This document shows, piece by piece, positions 9,204 to 18,566 of a DNA stretch of 64,000 bases; the stretch's first letter is position 1, and each line of letters starts with the position of its first letter. Both the position numbers and the translations under genes were made by a program. This DNA is from Rhizobium sp. CCGE 510 (GTDB taxonomy: Bacteria; Pseudomonadota; Alphaproteobacteria; Rhizobiales; Rhizobiaceae). Under the pieces are notes generated by a model, which was given only the letters and a program-made list of their open reading frames with translations, had not been told where the DNA came from and made no database searches. The stretch spans positions 222,600 through 286,599 of the forward strand of contig NZ_AEYF01000015.1 of the NCBI RefSeq assembly GCF_000292525.1, read 5' to 3'.

Positions 9204-10213
9204 AGTCCTCGCTGAAGACGCTGGCATATCGCCTGGCGCCGCAATTGATCGCGCTCGCTGTCATTCTTCTGTTAAATTTCATAACGTCACCGCAGTTTTT
9301 TAATGTCGTGGTTCAAAATGGTCGGCTCTATGGCAGCCTGATCGACGTGCTGAACCGCGGCGCGCCGGTGGCACTGTTGGCGATCGGCATGACGCTGGTG
9401 ATTGCCACCAAGGGCATCGATCTATCGGTCGGTGCGGTCGTCGCCATCTGCGGCGCCGTCGCGGCCTCGTCGATTGTCGCTGGAAATTCAGTTGCCTACA
9501 CCGTCATCCTGACGCTGGCGATCGGCATTGCCTGCGGCGTCTGGAACGGTTTCCTCGTGGCAGTCCTCAATATCCAGCCGATCATCGCCACGTTGGTGCT
9601 GATGGTCGCCGGCCGCGGCATCGCCCAGCTGATCACCGAAGGCGCCATCCTGACCTTCAACGATGACGGCCTGACCTTCTTCGGCAGCGGTTCCATGGCC
9701 CTGCTGCCGATGCCTGTCGTCATCTGGCTGCTCGTCGGTCTGCTCGTCATCCTGCTCGTCCGCCGAACGGCGCTCGGCATGCTGATCGAGGCCGTCGGCA
9801 TCAATCGCCGCGCCAGCACGCTCTCCGGCATTCAAACGCCGGTGCTGCTGATGGCGGTCTATATGCTGAGCGGGCTCTGCGCTTCGATTGCGGGCATCAT
9901 CGTCGCCGCCGACATCAAGGGCGCCGACGCCAACAATGCCGGTCTCTGGCTCGAACTCGACGCCATCCTCGCCGTCGTCGTCGGCGGCAATTCGCTGCTC
10001 GGCGGTCGCTTCAGCATCCTCGGATCGCTGATCGGCGCGATGATCATCCAGGCGGTGAATACCGGCATCCTGTCCTCCGGCTTCCCGCCTGAATTCAACC
10101 TGATCATCAAGGCCGTCATTATTATCGTCATCCTCGTCATCCAGTCGCCAGCGGTGCAATCGCTTGCCATCTTCGCCAGCCGCCGGCAGAGCGGCAGGGA
10201 GCAGCCGAAATGA
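9200..10213 (+). CDS. Sugar ABC transporter permease (YtfT-like)
   Basis: Inner-membrane permease of the sugar importer, 337 aa and strongly hydrophobic. It contains the RbsC/YtfT hallmark TKGIDLSVGAVVAICGA (about residues 70-86) and the late GGNSLLGGRFSILGSLIGA loop that couples to the ATPase. The start overlaps the ATPase stop (ATGA) and the stop overlaps the next permease start (ATGA at 10210), so the three genes form a tightly coupled operon. Two different permeases next to each other match the E. coli ytfQRT-yjfF arrangement, in which the channel is a heterodimer. Confidence 0.89.
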   Translation: MKSSLKTLAYRLAPQLIALAVILLLNFITSPQFFNVVVQNGRLYGSLIDVLNRGAPVALLAIGMTLVIATKGIDLSVGAVVAICGAVAASSIVAGNSVAYTVILTLAIGIACGVWNGFLVAVLNIQPIIATLVLMVAGRGIAQLITEGAILTFNDDGLTFFGSGSMALLPMPVVIWLLVGLLVILLVRRTALGMLIEAVGINRRASTLSGIQTPVLLMAVYMLSGLCASIAGIIVAADIKGADANNAGLWLELDAILAVVVGGNSLLGGRFSILGSLIGAMIIQAVNTGILSSGFPPEFNLIIKAVIIIVILVIQSPAVQSLAIFASRRQSGREQPK

Positions 10214-11178
10214 ACTCCAAATACCTGCCGCTGCTTGCGACCATCGTCATCTTCGTGCTCGCCTATGCCGGCTGCACGCTGCAATATCCGAACATGCTGT
10301 CGACGCGCGTCATCGGCAATCTTTTGACCGACAACGCCTTTCTCGGCATTGCCGCCGTCGGCATGACCTTCGTCATCATTTCGGGCGGCATCGATCTGTC
10401 GATCGGATCGGTCATTGCCTTCACCGGCGTCTTCCTTGCGGTGATCCTGCAGAACACCTCGATCCACCCGCTGCTTGCCTTCGCGCTGGTGCTCGTCGTC
10501 ACCACCGCCTTCGGCGCGGTCATGGGCGCAATCATCCACTATCTCGAAATGCCGGCCTTCATCGTCACGCTTGCCGGCATGTTCCTGGCGCGCGGCATGG
10601 CCTTCGTGCTCTCGATCGACAGCATCCCGATCGACCACGAATATTATTCGACGCTGACCAGCCTCTATTACCGTCTGCCTGGAGGCGGCCGGCTGACGCT
10701 GATCGGCGGCATCATGCTTCTGGTCTTTGCCGTCGGCATCTTCATCGCCCAACGCACCCGTTTCGGCACCAACGTCTATGCCCTTGGCGGCGGCCCGCAG
10801 ACGGCGCGGCTGATGGGTGTGCCTGTGGGACGCACGACTATCCAGATCTATGCGCTGTCGGGCTTTCTGGCAGGCCTATCCGGGATCGTTTTTTCGCTGT
10901 ACACCTCTGCCGGATATTCTCTTGCAGCAGTCGGCGTCGAACTCGATGCTATTGCGGCGGTCGTCATCGGGGGGACGCTGCTGACCGGAGGAGCGGGATT
11001 CGTGGCGGGAACCTTGATCGGTATCCTGATCCAGGGGCTCATTCAGACCTACATCACCTTCGACGGTACGCTGTCGAGCTGGTGGACCAAGATCCTGATT
11101 GGCCTTCTGCTGTTTGCATTCATCCTGATGCAGAAAGCCATCCTGTTCGTTTCCGGTCTGAACAAGAGGTACGCCTGA
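10210..11178 (+). CDS. Sugar ABC transporter permease (YjfF-like)
   Basis: Second permease of the sugar importer, 322 aa. It shows the same family landmarks as its neighbour (SGGIDLSIGSVIAFTG near residue 58; GGTLLTGGAGFVAGTLIG near 258) but is otherwise divergent, as expected for the YjfF partner of YtfT. The regulator gene starts 15 bases downstream and is probably in the same transcript. The gene order binding protein, ATPase, permease, permease, regulator supports a self-contained inducible uptake operon. Confidence 0.88.
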   Translation: MNSKYLPLLATIVIFVLAYAGCTLQYPNMLSTRVIGNLLTDNAFLGIAAVGMTFVIISGGIDLSIGSVIAFTGVFLAVILQNTSIHPLLAFALVLVVTTAFGAVMGAIIHYLEMPAFIVTLAGMFLARGMAFVLSIDSIPIDHEYYSTLTSLYYRLPGGGRLTLIGGIMLLVFAVGIFIAQRTRFGTNVYALGGGPQTARLMGVPVGRTTIQIYALSGFLAGLSGIVFSLYTSAGYSLAAVGVELDAIAAVVIGGTLLTGGAGFVAGTLIGILIQGLIQTYITFDGTLSSWWTKILIGLLLFAFILMQKAILFVSGLNKRYA

Positions 11179-11193
11179 GGGGAGAGGGATCGC

Positions 11194-11979
11194 TTGCGCA
11201 ACAAATTGGACGAGACCCGCAAGACGGGACGCAGAGCCCGGACGAGCCACGCGCAGGTGGTCGACGAACTCGGCAAGGGTATCGTCGCCGGGACCTATCC
11301 CGTCGGCTCGATCCTGCCTGGCGACACCGAACTGGCGCAACGCTTCAAGGTGTCCCGCACCGTCTTGCGTGAGACGATGAAGACACTTGCCGCCAAGGGC
11401 ATGGTCGTCGCCAAGGCGCGGGTCGGCACGCGTGTGACCGAGAAGAACCTCTGGAACATGTTCGACAGCGAGATCATCGCCTGGCACTTCGACAATGGCG
11501 TGACGGAAGAGTTCCTGCTGCAGCTCTACGATATTCGTCTCGCCATCGAACCCTTCGCCGCCGGTCTCGTCGCCGAGCGGGCGAATGCCGAAGATATCGA
11601 GACGCTGCGCGAACTGGCGCTCGAGATGGCCGCGAGCGGCCATACTGCCGACAGCCTGGCACTCGCCGACCTTAACTTTCACCTGGCGCTCGCCGAGGCC
11701 TCGCACAATCCCTTCATGCGCACCTTGGGCAGCCTGATCGAGGCGGCCCTGGTCGGCATGTTCCGCATGAGCACGCCGCCATCCGAAAACGGCTTCGCCG
11801 ATATCGCCGACACACATATGCGCATCGTCGACGCGATCGTTGCCGGCGACAGCCTTGCGGCGCGCCGCGCGATGGAGCTTGTCATCCTGGACGGCCGCCA
11901 TCATGTGCACGAGGCCTTCGCCGCCCGCGGTTCGGAGACCGTCATAGTGCCGATTTCGGCCGAAATTTCACACCTGTAA
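11194..11979 (+). CDS. GntR-family (FadR/FCD) transcriptional regulator
   Basis: 261-aa regulator with an N-terminal winged helix-turn-helix (residues about 20-85, including [32 protein letters not shown]) and a C-terminal all-helical FCD ligand-binding domain (about 100-235) containing the metal/ligand histidine pattern [14 protein letters not shown]. The start is TTG at 11194 behind a strong GGGGAGAGGG; the next in-frame candidates would cut into the HTH. It closes the sugar-importer operon, so the simplest inference is that it represses that operon and responds to the sugar or a phosphorylated product. The operator was not identified. Confidence 0.87.
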   Translation: MRNKLDETRKTGRRARTSHAQVVDELGKGIVAGTYPVGSILPGDTELAQRFKVSRTVLRETMKTLAAKGMVVAKARVGTRVTEKNLWNMFDSEIIAWHFDNGVTEEFLLQLYDIRLAIEPFAAGLVAERANAEDIETLRELALEMAASGHTADSLALADLNFHLALAEASHNPFMRTLGSLIEAALVGMFRMSTPPSENGFADIADTHMRIVDAIVAGDSLAARRAMELVILDGRHHVHEAFAARGSETVIVPISAEISHL

Positions 11980-12068
11980 AGACTTTGCTGATCTGAGAGC
12001 GCCGCGCGTCTTTTTCGGGCGCGCAACGGACGCTGCACGACTTTCAATCCACGCATCGTGCTTTCCGA

Positions 12069-12098
12069 AAATCGATTCCGATTTCTGGAATTATGCAG
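12069..12098 (+). repeat. Dispersed intergenic element, copy 2
   Basis: A 30-base block containing AAATCGATTCCGATTT and ending GAATTATGCAG. It matches the reverse complement of 7474-7503 at 28 of 30 positions. The shorter core GATTCCGATTT also occurs in intergenic DNA at 6423-6433 and 38071-38081. Here it lies 48 bases upstream of glmU. It is of the type of palindromic repeat scattered between genes in Rhizobium genomes (general knowledge, not searched). Confidence 0.7.
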
Positions 12099-12145
12099 TA
12101 AGAGGCAAGAAAGCCGCCTCATGGCGCGGATTCGCGGAGCACATC

Positions 12146-13507
12146 ATGGAACGCACTTGTCTTGCCGTCATCCTTGCCGCCGGTGACAGCACGCGAATGA
12201 AATCCTCGAAATCGAAGGTGCTGCATCCGGTTGCCGGCCGGCCGATGATTGCCCATGTGGTCGAGGCGGTCGCCTCCGCCGGCATCTCGTCCGTCGCACT
12301 CGTCGTCGGCCGCGATGCCGAGGACGTGGCAAAGGCAGCAAGCATTGGCGGTGTCGGCATCGAATCCTGCCTGCAGAAGGAACGCCTCGGCACCGGCCAC
12401 GCGGTATTGGCGGCGCGCGAAGCGATTGCCAAGGGTTACGACGATATCCTCGTCACCTATGGCGACGTACCGCTGCAGACCGACGGTCCCCTCAAGGCCG
12501 CCCGCCAGGGCCTTGCCGATGGCAGCGATATCGTCGTCATCGGCTTCCACACCGACCGCCCGACCGGCTACGGCCGCCTGCTCGTCAAGGACGGCGAACT
12601 CATCGCCATCCGCGAGGAGAAGGACGCCACCGATGCCGAGCGCACCGTCACCTGGTGCAACAGCGGACTGATGGCGATCAACGGCCGCAAGGCACTCGAT
12701 CTGCTCTCACGCATCGGCAACGACAACGCCAAGGGCGAATTTTATCTGACCGATCTCGTCGAGATCGCCCGTTCGCTCGGCGGGCGTGTCACCGCCGTCG
12801 ATGCCCCTGAAATCGAGATGACCGGCTGCAACACCCGAGCCGAACTCGCTGTCATCGAGCGCTTCTGGCAGCAGCGCCGCCGCCACCAGATGATGCTGGC
12901 CGGCGTCACCATGATCGCGCCGGAAACCGTTTTTCTCTCCTACGACACAGTCATCGGCCAGGATGCGCTGATCGAGCCGAATGTGGTCTTCGGTCCCGGC
13001 GCGGTGATCGACAGCAGCGCTGTCATCCATGCCTTCTCGCATATCGAAGGTGCTCATGTCAGTCAGGGTGCGACCGTCGGCCCCTTCGCGCGGCTGCGGC
13101 CGGGTGCCGATCTCGGCAACGGCGCCAAGGTCGGCAATTTCTGCGAGGTCAAGAATGGCCGGATCGGCGAGGGCGCCAAGGTCAACCACCTCACTTATAT
13201 CGGCGATGCCGTCATCGGCGCCGGCAGCAATATCGGCGCCGGCACGATCACCTGCAATTATGATGGCGTCAACAAGAGCGAGACGGTGATCGGCGAAAAC
13301 GCCTTCATCGGTTCCAACTCCTCGCTGGTCGCGCCGGTGACGATCGGCGACGGCGCCTATATCGCTTCCGGCAGCGTCATCACCGTGAATGTGCCGGCCG
13401 ATGCGCTGGCGCTCGGCCGCGCCCGCCAGGAGATCAAGCCCGGCCGCGCGACACTGCTGCGCGAGCGGGCGCTCGCCATCAAGACGGCGAAGAAGGCCAA
13501 GGCTTGA
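12146..13507 (+). CDS. glmU: Bifunctional UDP-GlcNAc pyrophosphorylase / GlcN-1-P acetyltransferase
   Basis: Makes UDP-N-acetylglucosamine, precursor of peptidoglycan, lipid A and Nod factors, in two steps in the cytosol. The N-terminal uridylyltransferase domain (1-230) has [19 protein letters not shown], the nucleotide-sugar pyrophosphorylase signature, and YGDVPL. The C-terminal half (about 250-440) is a left-handed beta helix of hexapeptide repeats with RPGADL, the [12 protein letters not shown] stretch and [11 protein letters not shown], the acetyl-CoA and catalytic-His regions. 453 aa is the normal length. glmS, the first enzyme of the same pathway, follows 197 bases downstream; such linkage is common in alphaproteobacteria. 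Confidence 0.96.
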   Translation: MERTCLAVILAAGDSTRMKSSKSKVLHPVAGRPMIAHVVEAVASAGISSVALVVGRDAEDVAKAASIGGVGIESCLQKERLGTGHAVLAAREAIAKGYDDILVTYGDVPLQTDGPLKAARQGLADGSDIVVIGFHTDRPTGYGRLLVKDGELIAIREEKDATDAERTVTWCNSGLMAINGRKALDLLSRIGNDNAKGEFYLTDLVEIARSLGGRVTAVDAPEIEMTGCNTRAELAVIERFWQQRRRHQMMLAGVTMIAPETVFLSYDTVIGQDALIEPNVVFGPGAVIDSSAVIHAFSHIEGAHVSQGATVGPFARLRPGADLGNGAKVGNFCEVKNGRIGEGAKVNHLTYIGDAVIGAGSNIGAGTITCNYDGVNKSETVIGENAFIGSNSSLVAPVTIGDGAYIASGSVITVNVPADALALGRARQEIKPGRATLLRERALAIKTAKKAKA

Positions 13508-13605
13508 GGGCGCTCTGCGTAACTGGCGGAAATTCAAAGTGACCGCCGAGGTGATTGAGAAATAAGCGGAAATGATTAGGACTGGCCTCGTTATTTGGGC
13601 CAAAA

Positions 13606-13650
13606 GCAATTCCAGCAAAAGTGCGCAGCGGTTTTGCGTCCGGAAATTGC
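13606..13650. repeat. Rhizobial palindromic intergenic repeat in the glmS leader
   Basis: A nested palindrome: outer arms GCAATTCC and GGAAATTGC, inner arms GCAAAA and TTTTGC around GTGCGCAGCGG. From general knowledge, sequences of this shape (caattcc...aaaagtgcg...cggttttgcgtccggaattg) are scattered through Rhizobium genomes. It lies 54 bases before the glmS start and would be transcribed into its leader if the promoter is upstream. Confidence 0.65.
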
Positions 13651-13666
13651 GCGAAGAAAACAGAAA

Positions 13667-13688
13667 GAGCATTTCCTCAAAAATGCTC
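13667..13688 (+). promoter_or_regulatory. Hairpin directly upstream of the glmS ribosome binding site
   Basis: GAGCATTT and AAATGCTC form a perfect 8-bp stem with loop CCTCAA. It ends only a few bases before the GGTGGGGAT ribosome binding region of glmS. There is no T run after it, so it is not a terminator. A role in controlling glmS translation or message stability is inference. Confidence 0.5.
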
Positions 13689-13703
13689 GGGTGGGGATAT
13701 TGT

Positions 13704-15530
13704 ATGTGCGGCATTGTCGGGATCGTCGGAACTCAGCCTGTTGCCGGGCGCCTGGTCGATGCGCTGAAGCGCCTGGAATATCGCGGTTATGATTCCGCCG
13801 GCGTCGCCACCATCCATGACGGCGTGATGGATCGCCGCCGCGCCGAAGGCAAGCTGTTCAATCTGGAAAAACGCCTCGACGCCGAACCGCTGCCGGGTGT
13901 GGTTGGCATCGCCCATACGCGCTGGGCGACCCACGGCGTTCCCAACGAAACCAATGCCCATCCCCATTTCGTCGAAGGTGTCGCCGTCGTCCATAACGGC
14001 ATCATCGAGAATTTCTCCGAGCTTCGCGACGAACTGACCGCCGAGGGTTCGGTCTTTGAAACCCAGACCGATACCGAGGTCGTCGCTCAGCTGATGGCCA
14101 AATACCTGCGCGAGGGCCTGGAGCCGCGCGCCGCAATGTTGCAGATGCTGAACCGACTGACCGGCGCCTATGCGCTGGCCGTCATGCTCAAGGCCGATCC
14201 CGGCACGATCATGGCCGCCCGTTCGGGCCCGCCGCTTGCGGTCGGTTATGGCCGCGGCGAGATGTTCCTGGGTTCGGATGCGATTGCGCTGTCGCCCTTC
14301 ACCAACGAGATCACCTATCTCGTCGACGGCGATTGTGCCGTTCTCACCCGCGACAGCGTCGCCGTCATCGATTTCGCCGGCAAGCCGGTCAAGCGCGCCC
14401 GGCAGATCTCGCAGGCGACCGCCTATGTCGTCGACAAGGGCAACCACCGCCATTTCATGGAAAAGGAAATCTACGAACAGCCGGAGGTGATCTCCCACGC
14501 ACTCAGCCATTACGTCGATTTCGCCGAGAACACGATTGGCGCCAATGCCGCGGCGATCGACTTCAAGGCGGCGACCGGCCTGGCGATCTCGGCCTGCGGC
14601 ACAGCCTATCTCGCCGGCCTCGTCGGCAAATACTGGTTCGAGCGCTATGCCCGTCTGCCGGTCGAGATCGACGTCGCCTCCGAATTCCGCTACCGCGAAA
14701 TGCCGCTGTCGCCATCGCAGGCAGCGCTCTTCATCTCGCAATCAGGCGAAACCGCCGATACATTGGCATCACTGCGCTATTGCCGCGACAACGGCCTGAA
14801 GATCGGCGCCGTCGTCAATGTCCGCGAATCGACGATCGCGCGCGAATCCGACGCCGTCTTCCCGATCATGGCCGGCCCCGAAATCGGCGTCGCCTCGACC
14901 AAGGCCTTCACCTGCCAGCTGGCCGTGCTGGCATCGCTGGCGATCGGCGCCGGCAAGGCGCGCGGCACGGTGAGTGCCGATGAGGAGAGGGCGCTGGTGC
15001 GCCATCTGGCCGAAATGCCGCGCATCATGAGCCGGGTGCTGAACCTTATCCAGCCGCAGATGGAAAGCCTGGCGCGGGAGCTGTCGAAGTGCAAGGACGT
15101 GCTCTATCTCGGCCGCGGCACCAGCTTCCCGCTTGCCATGGAAGGCGCGCTGAAGCTCAAGGAAATCTCCTATATCCATGCCGAAGGTTATGCTGCCGGC
15201 GAGTTGAAGCACGGACCGATCGCACTGATCGACGAGAACATGCCGGTCATCGTCATCGCTCCCTACGACCGCTTCTTCGAAAAGACCGTCTCGAACATGC
15301 AGGAGGTTGCAGCCCGCGGCGGCCGCATCATCTTCATCACTGACGAGGCGGGTGCGGCGGCCTCGAAACTGCCGACCATGGCGACCATCACCCTGCCGGT
15401 TGTCGACGAAATCATCGCGCCGATGATCTTCTCGCTGCCGATCCAGCTGCTCGCCTATCACACCGCCGTCTTCATGGGCACCGATGTCGACCAGCCACGC
15501 AATCTGGCGAAATCCGTGACCGTGGAATAA
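13704..15530 (+). CDS. glmS: Glutamine-fructose-6-phosphate aminotransferase (isomerizing)
   Basis: Converts fructose 6-phosphate and glutamine to glucosamine 6-phosphate, the committed step to amino sugars. 608 aa, exactly the family size. The ATG at 13704 gives MCGIVGIVG, placing the catalytic cysteine at position 2 (the mature N-terminus after Met removal), so the longer upstream open frame from 13572 is not the start. The glutaminase domain has HTRWATHG and HNGIIENF. The two SIS isomerase domains follow (ISQSGETADTLASLRYC; GRGTSFPLAMEGALKLKEISYIHAE), with the canonical PRNLAKSVTVE C-terminus. The leader holds two hairpins (13606-13688). No glmS ribozyme is recognised. Confidence 0.97.
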   Translation: MCGIVGIVGTQPVAGRLVDALKRLEYRGYDSAGVATIHDGVMDRRRAEGKLFNLEKRLDAEPLPGVVGIAHTRWATHGVPNETNAHPHFVEGVAVVHNGIIENFSELRDELTAEGSVFETQTDTEVVAQLMAKYLREGLEPRAAMLQMLNRLTGAYALAVMLKADPGTIMAARSGPPLAVGYGRGEMFLGSDAIALSPFTNEITYLVDGDCAVLTRDSVAVIDFAGKPVKRARQISQATAYVVDKGNHRHFMEKEIYEQPEVISHALSHYVDFAENTIGANAAAIDFKAATGLAISACGTAYLAGLVGKYWFERYARLPVEIDVASEFRYREMPLSPSQAALFISQSGETADTLASLRYCRDNGLKIGAVVNVRESTIARESDAVFPIMAGPEIGVASTKAFTCQLAVLASLAIGAGKARGTVSADEERALVRHLAEMPRIMSRVLNLIQPQMESLARELSKCKDVLYLGRGTSFPLAMEGALKLKEISYIHAEGYAAGELKHGPIALIDENMPVIVIAPYDRFFEKTVSNMQEVAARGGRIIFITDEAGAAASKLPTMATITLPVVDEIIAPMIFSLPIQLLAYHTAVFMGTDVDQPRNLAKSVTVE

Positions 15531-15664
15531 GCCTGTAACGACCCGATCTTCGCTTCGAAACATATTGTGCCGGGCCCCGAATTCTGGCAATTTTGGTCGG
15601 CGGACAAGGGGGAAGGGCCGGCGTACCGGCCTGTCCAGGACTGAGATGGAGTTCATCAGTAGAG

Positions 15665-16372
15665 ATGACCGACAACACCCCCAGAATGCCGGTGGCGACC
15701 CGGTTAAGGAACAATTTTCTCGCAGGCCTGATCATCTGCGCGCCGATCGCCATTACCATCTGGCTGACCTGGACCTTCATCCACTGGTCTGACAGCTGGG
15801 TCAGGCCCTATATTCCGGCGCGTTGGAACCCGGAAAGCTATCTCAATTTCGCCATTCCCGGTTTCGGTCTGCTGACCGCCATCGTGTTGATCACCGTCGT
15901 CGGCTTTCTCGGCAAGAACCTGATCGGCCAGAGCATCGTCCGTTTCGGCGAATCGATCGTCCAGCGCATGCCGCTGGTGCGCACGATCTATAGAAGCGTG
16001 AAGCAGATTTTCGAAACCGTGCTGAAGGAACAGGCGAATTCCTTCAAGAAGGTCGGCCTCATCGAATATCCCGGTCCCGGCCTCTGGGCGCTGGTCTTCA
16101 TCGCCACCGATGCCAAGGGCGAGATCGCGTCGAAGTTCAACGCCATGGGCCAGGATATGGTCGCCGTCTTCCTGCCGCCGACGCCGGTGCCGACGGCCGG
16201 TTTCCTCGTCTTCGTGCCGCGCGATAAGATCGTCATGCTCGACATGAGCCCGGAAGACGCCGCCAAATTCCTGATTTCCGGCGGTCTCGTCGCCCCCGGA
16301 CACAAGCCGTCCGAGCCGAAGCAGAAACATTTGCCGCGGCCAAAGCCGGTGGCGGTTTCTAAAGCCGACTAA
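15665..16372 (+). CDS. DUF502 membrane protein
   Basis: 235-aa protein of the DUF502 family, function unknown. Two hydrophobic segments near the N-terminus (about residues 19-42 and 63-87) anchor it in the inner membrane. The soluble remainder carries the family motifs PLVRTIYRSVKQIFETV and FLPPTPVPTAGFLVFVPR. A basic C-terminal tail (KPKPVAVSK-like) is predicted cytoplasmic. The ATG at 15665 is chosen because the upstream frame is GC-shadow sequence without ribosome binding site. Its stop overlaps the recG stop by 3 bases on the opposite strand, so the two genes are convergent with no space for a terminator. Confidence 0.85.
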   Translation: MTDNTPRMPVATRLRNNFLAGLIICAPIAITIWLTWTFIHWSDSWVRPYIPARWNPESYLNFAIPGFGLLTAIVLITVVGFLGKNLIGQSIVRFGESIVQRMPLVRTIYRSVKQIFETVLKEQANSFKKVGLIEYPGPGLWALVFIATDAKGEIASKFNAMGQDMVAVFLPPTPVPTAGFLVFVPRDKIVMLDMSPEDAAKFLISGGLVAPGHKPSEPKQKHLPRPKPVAVSKAD

Positions 16373-18474
16373 CCAGCCCTGAGAAAACGGATCGCCTCGT
16401 CGCGGCGGAAGAGATAGAGCAGGGTACGGATCGCCGTTCCCCTGTCACTGGTCAATTCCGGATCGCGCTCGATGAGATAGGCCGCGTCCTTGCGGGCGAT
16501 TTCCAAGAGGTCGGCATGCGCCTCGAGGCTGGCGATGCGGAAGCCCGGCGTGCCGGACTGGCGGGTGCCGAGCAATTCGCCTTCGCCGCGCAGCTTCAGG
16601 TCCTCCTCGGCGATGCGGAAACCGTCCTCGGTCTCGCGCATGATCGACAGCCTGGCATGGCCGGTTTCGCCGAGCGGCCCTTTGTAGAGAAGGATGCAGG
16701 TCGAAGCCTCGTCGCCGCGCCCGACGCGGCCGCGCAGCTGATGCAATTGTGCCAGGCCGAAGCGTTCGGCATGCTCGATCACCATGATCGTCGCATCCGG
16801 CACGTCGACGCCGACCTCGACGACGGTGGTGGCGACCAGAAGACGGGTTTCGCCGTTCTTGAACGCCATCATCGCCGCGTCCTTCTCCGGGCCGCTCATC
16901 CGGCCGTGGATGAGGCCGACATTAGGACCGAGTGCCGAGACCAGCGTCGCATGCCGCTCCTCGGCCGACATCAAGTCGAGCTCTTCGGACTCTTCGACCA
17001 GCGGGCAGATCCAGTAGGCCTTTTTGCCCTCGACAATTGCGCTTTGAAGCCGCCCGACGATTTCGCCGGTGCGTTCCATCGGCACGGTGATCGTCTGGAT
17101 CGGCTTGCGGCCGGCCGGTTTCTCGGTGAGTTTGGAAACATCCATATCGCCGAAGGCGGCAAGCACCAGCGTGCGCGGGATCGGCGTCGCCGTCATCACC
17201 AGCATATGCGGCGAGATGCCCTTGGCGGTCAGCCTCAAGCGCTGATGCACGCCGAAACGGTGCTGCTCGTCGACCACGGCCAGCATCAGCTTTGCGTAGG
17301 TGACGCTATCCTGGAACAGCGCATGCGTGCCGATGATGATCTGCGCTGCGCCCGAGGCGATGCGCTCGAGGATGTCCTCCCGCTCACGTCCCTTGGTGCG
17401 GCCGGTCAGGATCTCGATGCCGAGCCCGGCGGAGGCGGCGAATTTTGAAATCGTCGCATGGTGCTGCCGTGCCAGGATTTCGGTCGGCGCCATCAGCACG
17501 GCCTGGCCGCCGCTCTCGATGACCGCCGCCATCGCCATCAGCGCCACCAGCGTCTTGCCGGAGCCGACATCGCCCTGCAGCAGCCGCAGCATGCGCTCGG
17601 CTCTGGCCATGTCCTTTAAGACCTCGGCGATCGCCTCGTTCTGGCTTGATGTGAGCGAGAAGGGCAGGGACTTCAGGATCTTGCCGCTGATGTCTCCCGT
17701 CGCATGCACCGGCTGGGCCGCCATCTTGCGCAGCCTCTGCCGCACCAGGCTCAGCGACAGCTGACCGGCGAGGAATTCGTCATAGGCAAGTCGCCGCCGG
17801 GCAGGGGCCTGCGCGTCGATATCGGCAGGGTCGCGTGGCTCGTGCAGCATATGGAAGCTGTCGCGGATCGACGGCAGGCCCTCTCTCTGCGTCAAGGCGA
17901 GATCGATCCATTCCGGCAATTCAGGAAAACGCGGCAGGGCAGCGTCGATGATCTTGCGCAGCGTCTTCGGCGAAAGCCCCGCCGTCAGCGGATAGATCGG
18001 CTCGACGAGCGGCAGGTTCTCTGCCTCCTCCGCCCTGACGATATAATCGGGATGCACCATCGAGACGCGGCCGTTGAACCAGTCGACCTTGCCACTGACC
18101 GTCACCTCCGTATCGATCGGCAGCTGTTTTTCCAGCCAGGCGGCCTGGCCGCGGAAGAAGACCAGCGCCAGCTCGCCGGTCTCGTCATGCAGGAAAACGC
18201 GGTAGGGGTTATTGCTCTTGCCGCGCGGCGGCACCTGGTGCCGGTCGACGCGCGCGGTGATGGTCACGATCGCGCCCTGCGGCGCGCGGGCGATACCCGG
18301 CTGGTTGCGCCGGTCGATCAGCGAAAAAGGCGCGTGGAAGATCAGATCGATGACCCGGCAATCCTCCAGCGTCTCGCGCCCGAGCAGCTTGACCAGTAGG
18401 TCGGCGATCTTCGGGCCGACGCCCGGAAGGCCTGAAATTGGGGAAAACAGAGGATCGAGAATGGCGGGGCGCAT
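16369..18474 (-). CDS. recG: ATP-dependent DNA helicase RecG
   Basis: Branch-migration helicase that remodels stalled replication forks and Holliday junctions. 701 aa, normal length. The N-terminal wedge domain has an OB-fold (residues about 60-165). The helicase core has Walker A GDVGSGKT (near 297), the DEQHRFG box and motif VI RGRVGRG. The C-terminal part has the RecG-specific GTRQSGTPGFRIASLEAH. The ATG at 18474 (MRPAILDPLF) is chosen over an extension starting 45 bases upstream because RecG proteins start near LDPL. It is divergent from the sdhE-mfd pair. Confidence 0.96.
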   Translation of the reverse strand: MRPAILDPLFSPISGLPGVGPKIADLLVKLLGRETLEDCRVIDLIFHAPFSLIDRRNQPGIARAPQGAIVTITARVDRHQVPPRGKSNNPYRVFLHDETGELALVFFRGQAAWLEKQLPIDTEVTVSGKVDWFNGRVSMVHPDYIVRAEEAENLPLVEPIYPLTAGLSPKTLRKIIDAALPRFPELPEWIDLALTQREGLPSIRDSFHMLHEPRDPADIDAQAPARRRLAYDEFLAGQLSLSLVRQRLRKMAAQPVHATGDISGKILKSLPFSLTSSQNEAIAEVLKDMARAERMLRLLQGDVGSGKTLVALMAMAAVIESGGQAVLMAPTEILARQHHATISKFAASAGLGIEILTGRTKGREREDILERIASGAAQIIIGTHALFQDSVTYAKLMLAVVDEQHRFGVHQRLRLTAKGISPHMLVMTATPIPRTLVLAAFGDMDVSKLTEKPAGRKPIQTITVPMERTGEIVGRLQSAIVEGKKAYWICPLVEESEELDLMSAEERHATLVSALGPNVGLIHGRMSGPEKDAAMMAFKNGETRLLVATTVVEVGVDVPDATIMVIEHAERFGLAQLHQLRGRVGRGDEASTCILLYKGPLGETGHARLSIMRETEDGFRIAEEDLKLRGEGELLGTRQSGTPGFRIASLEAHADLLEIARKDAAYLIERDPELTSDRGTAIRTLLYLFRRDEAIRFLRAG

Positions 18475-18566
18475 GCTGCCAAAATGCGATGAACAATGCG
18501 GCCTTGGCAAGGCTGACAAGCCGCTTTCCAGGGTCTATAGAGGCGCATCAACAGGAAGGTAATGCC

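Noticed and set aside
10164..11372. Long plus-strand frame over the YjfF-like permease and the regulator
   Set aside because: It crosses two well-supported genes in another frame and has an His/Arg-rich shadow composition.
13507..13703. Possible glmS ribozyme
   Set aside because: The leader has hairpins, but not the conserved glmS ribozyme core, which is known from Firmicutes and not expected here.
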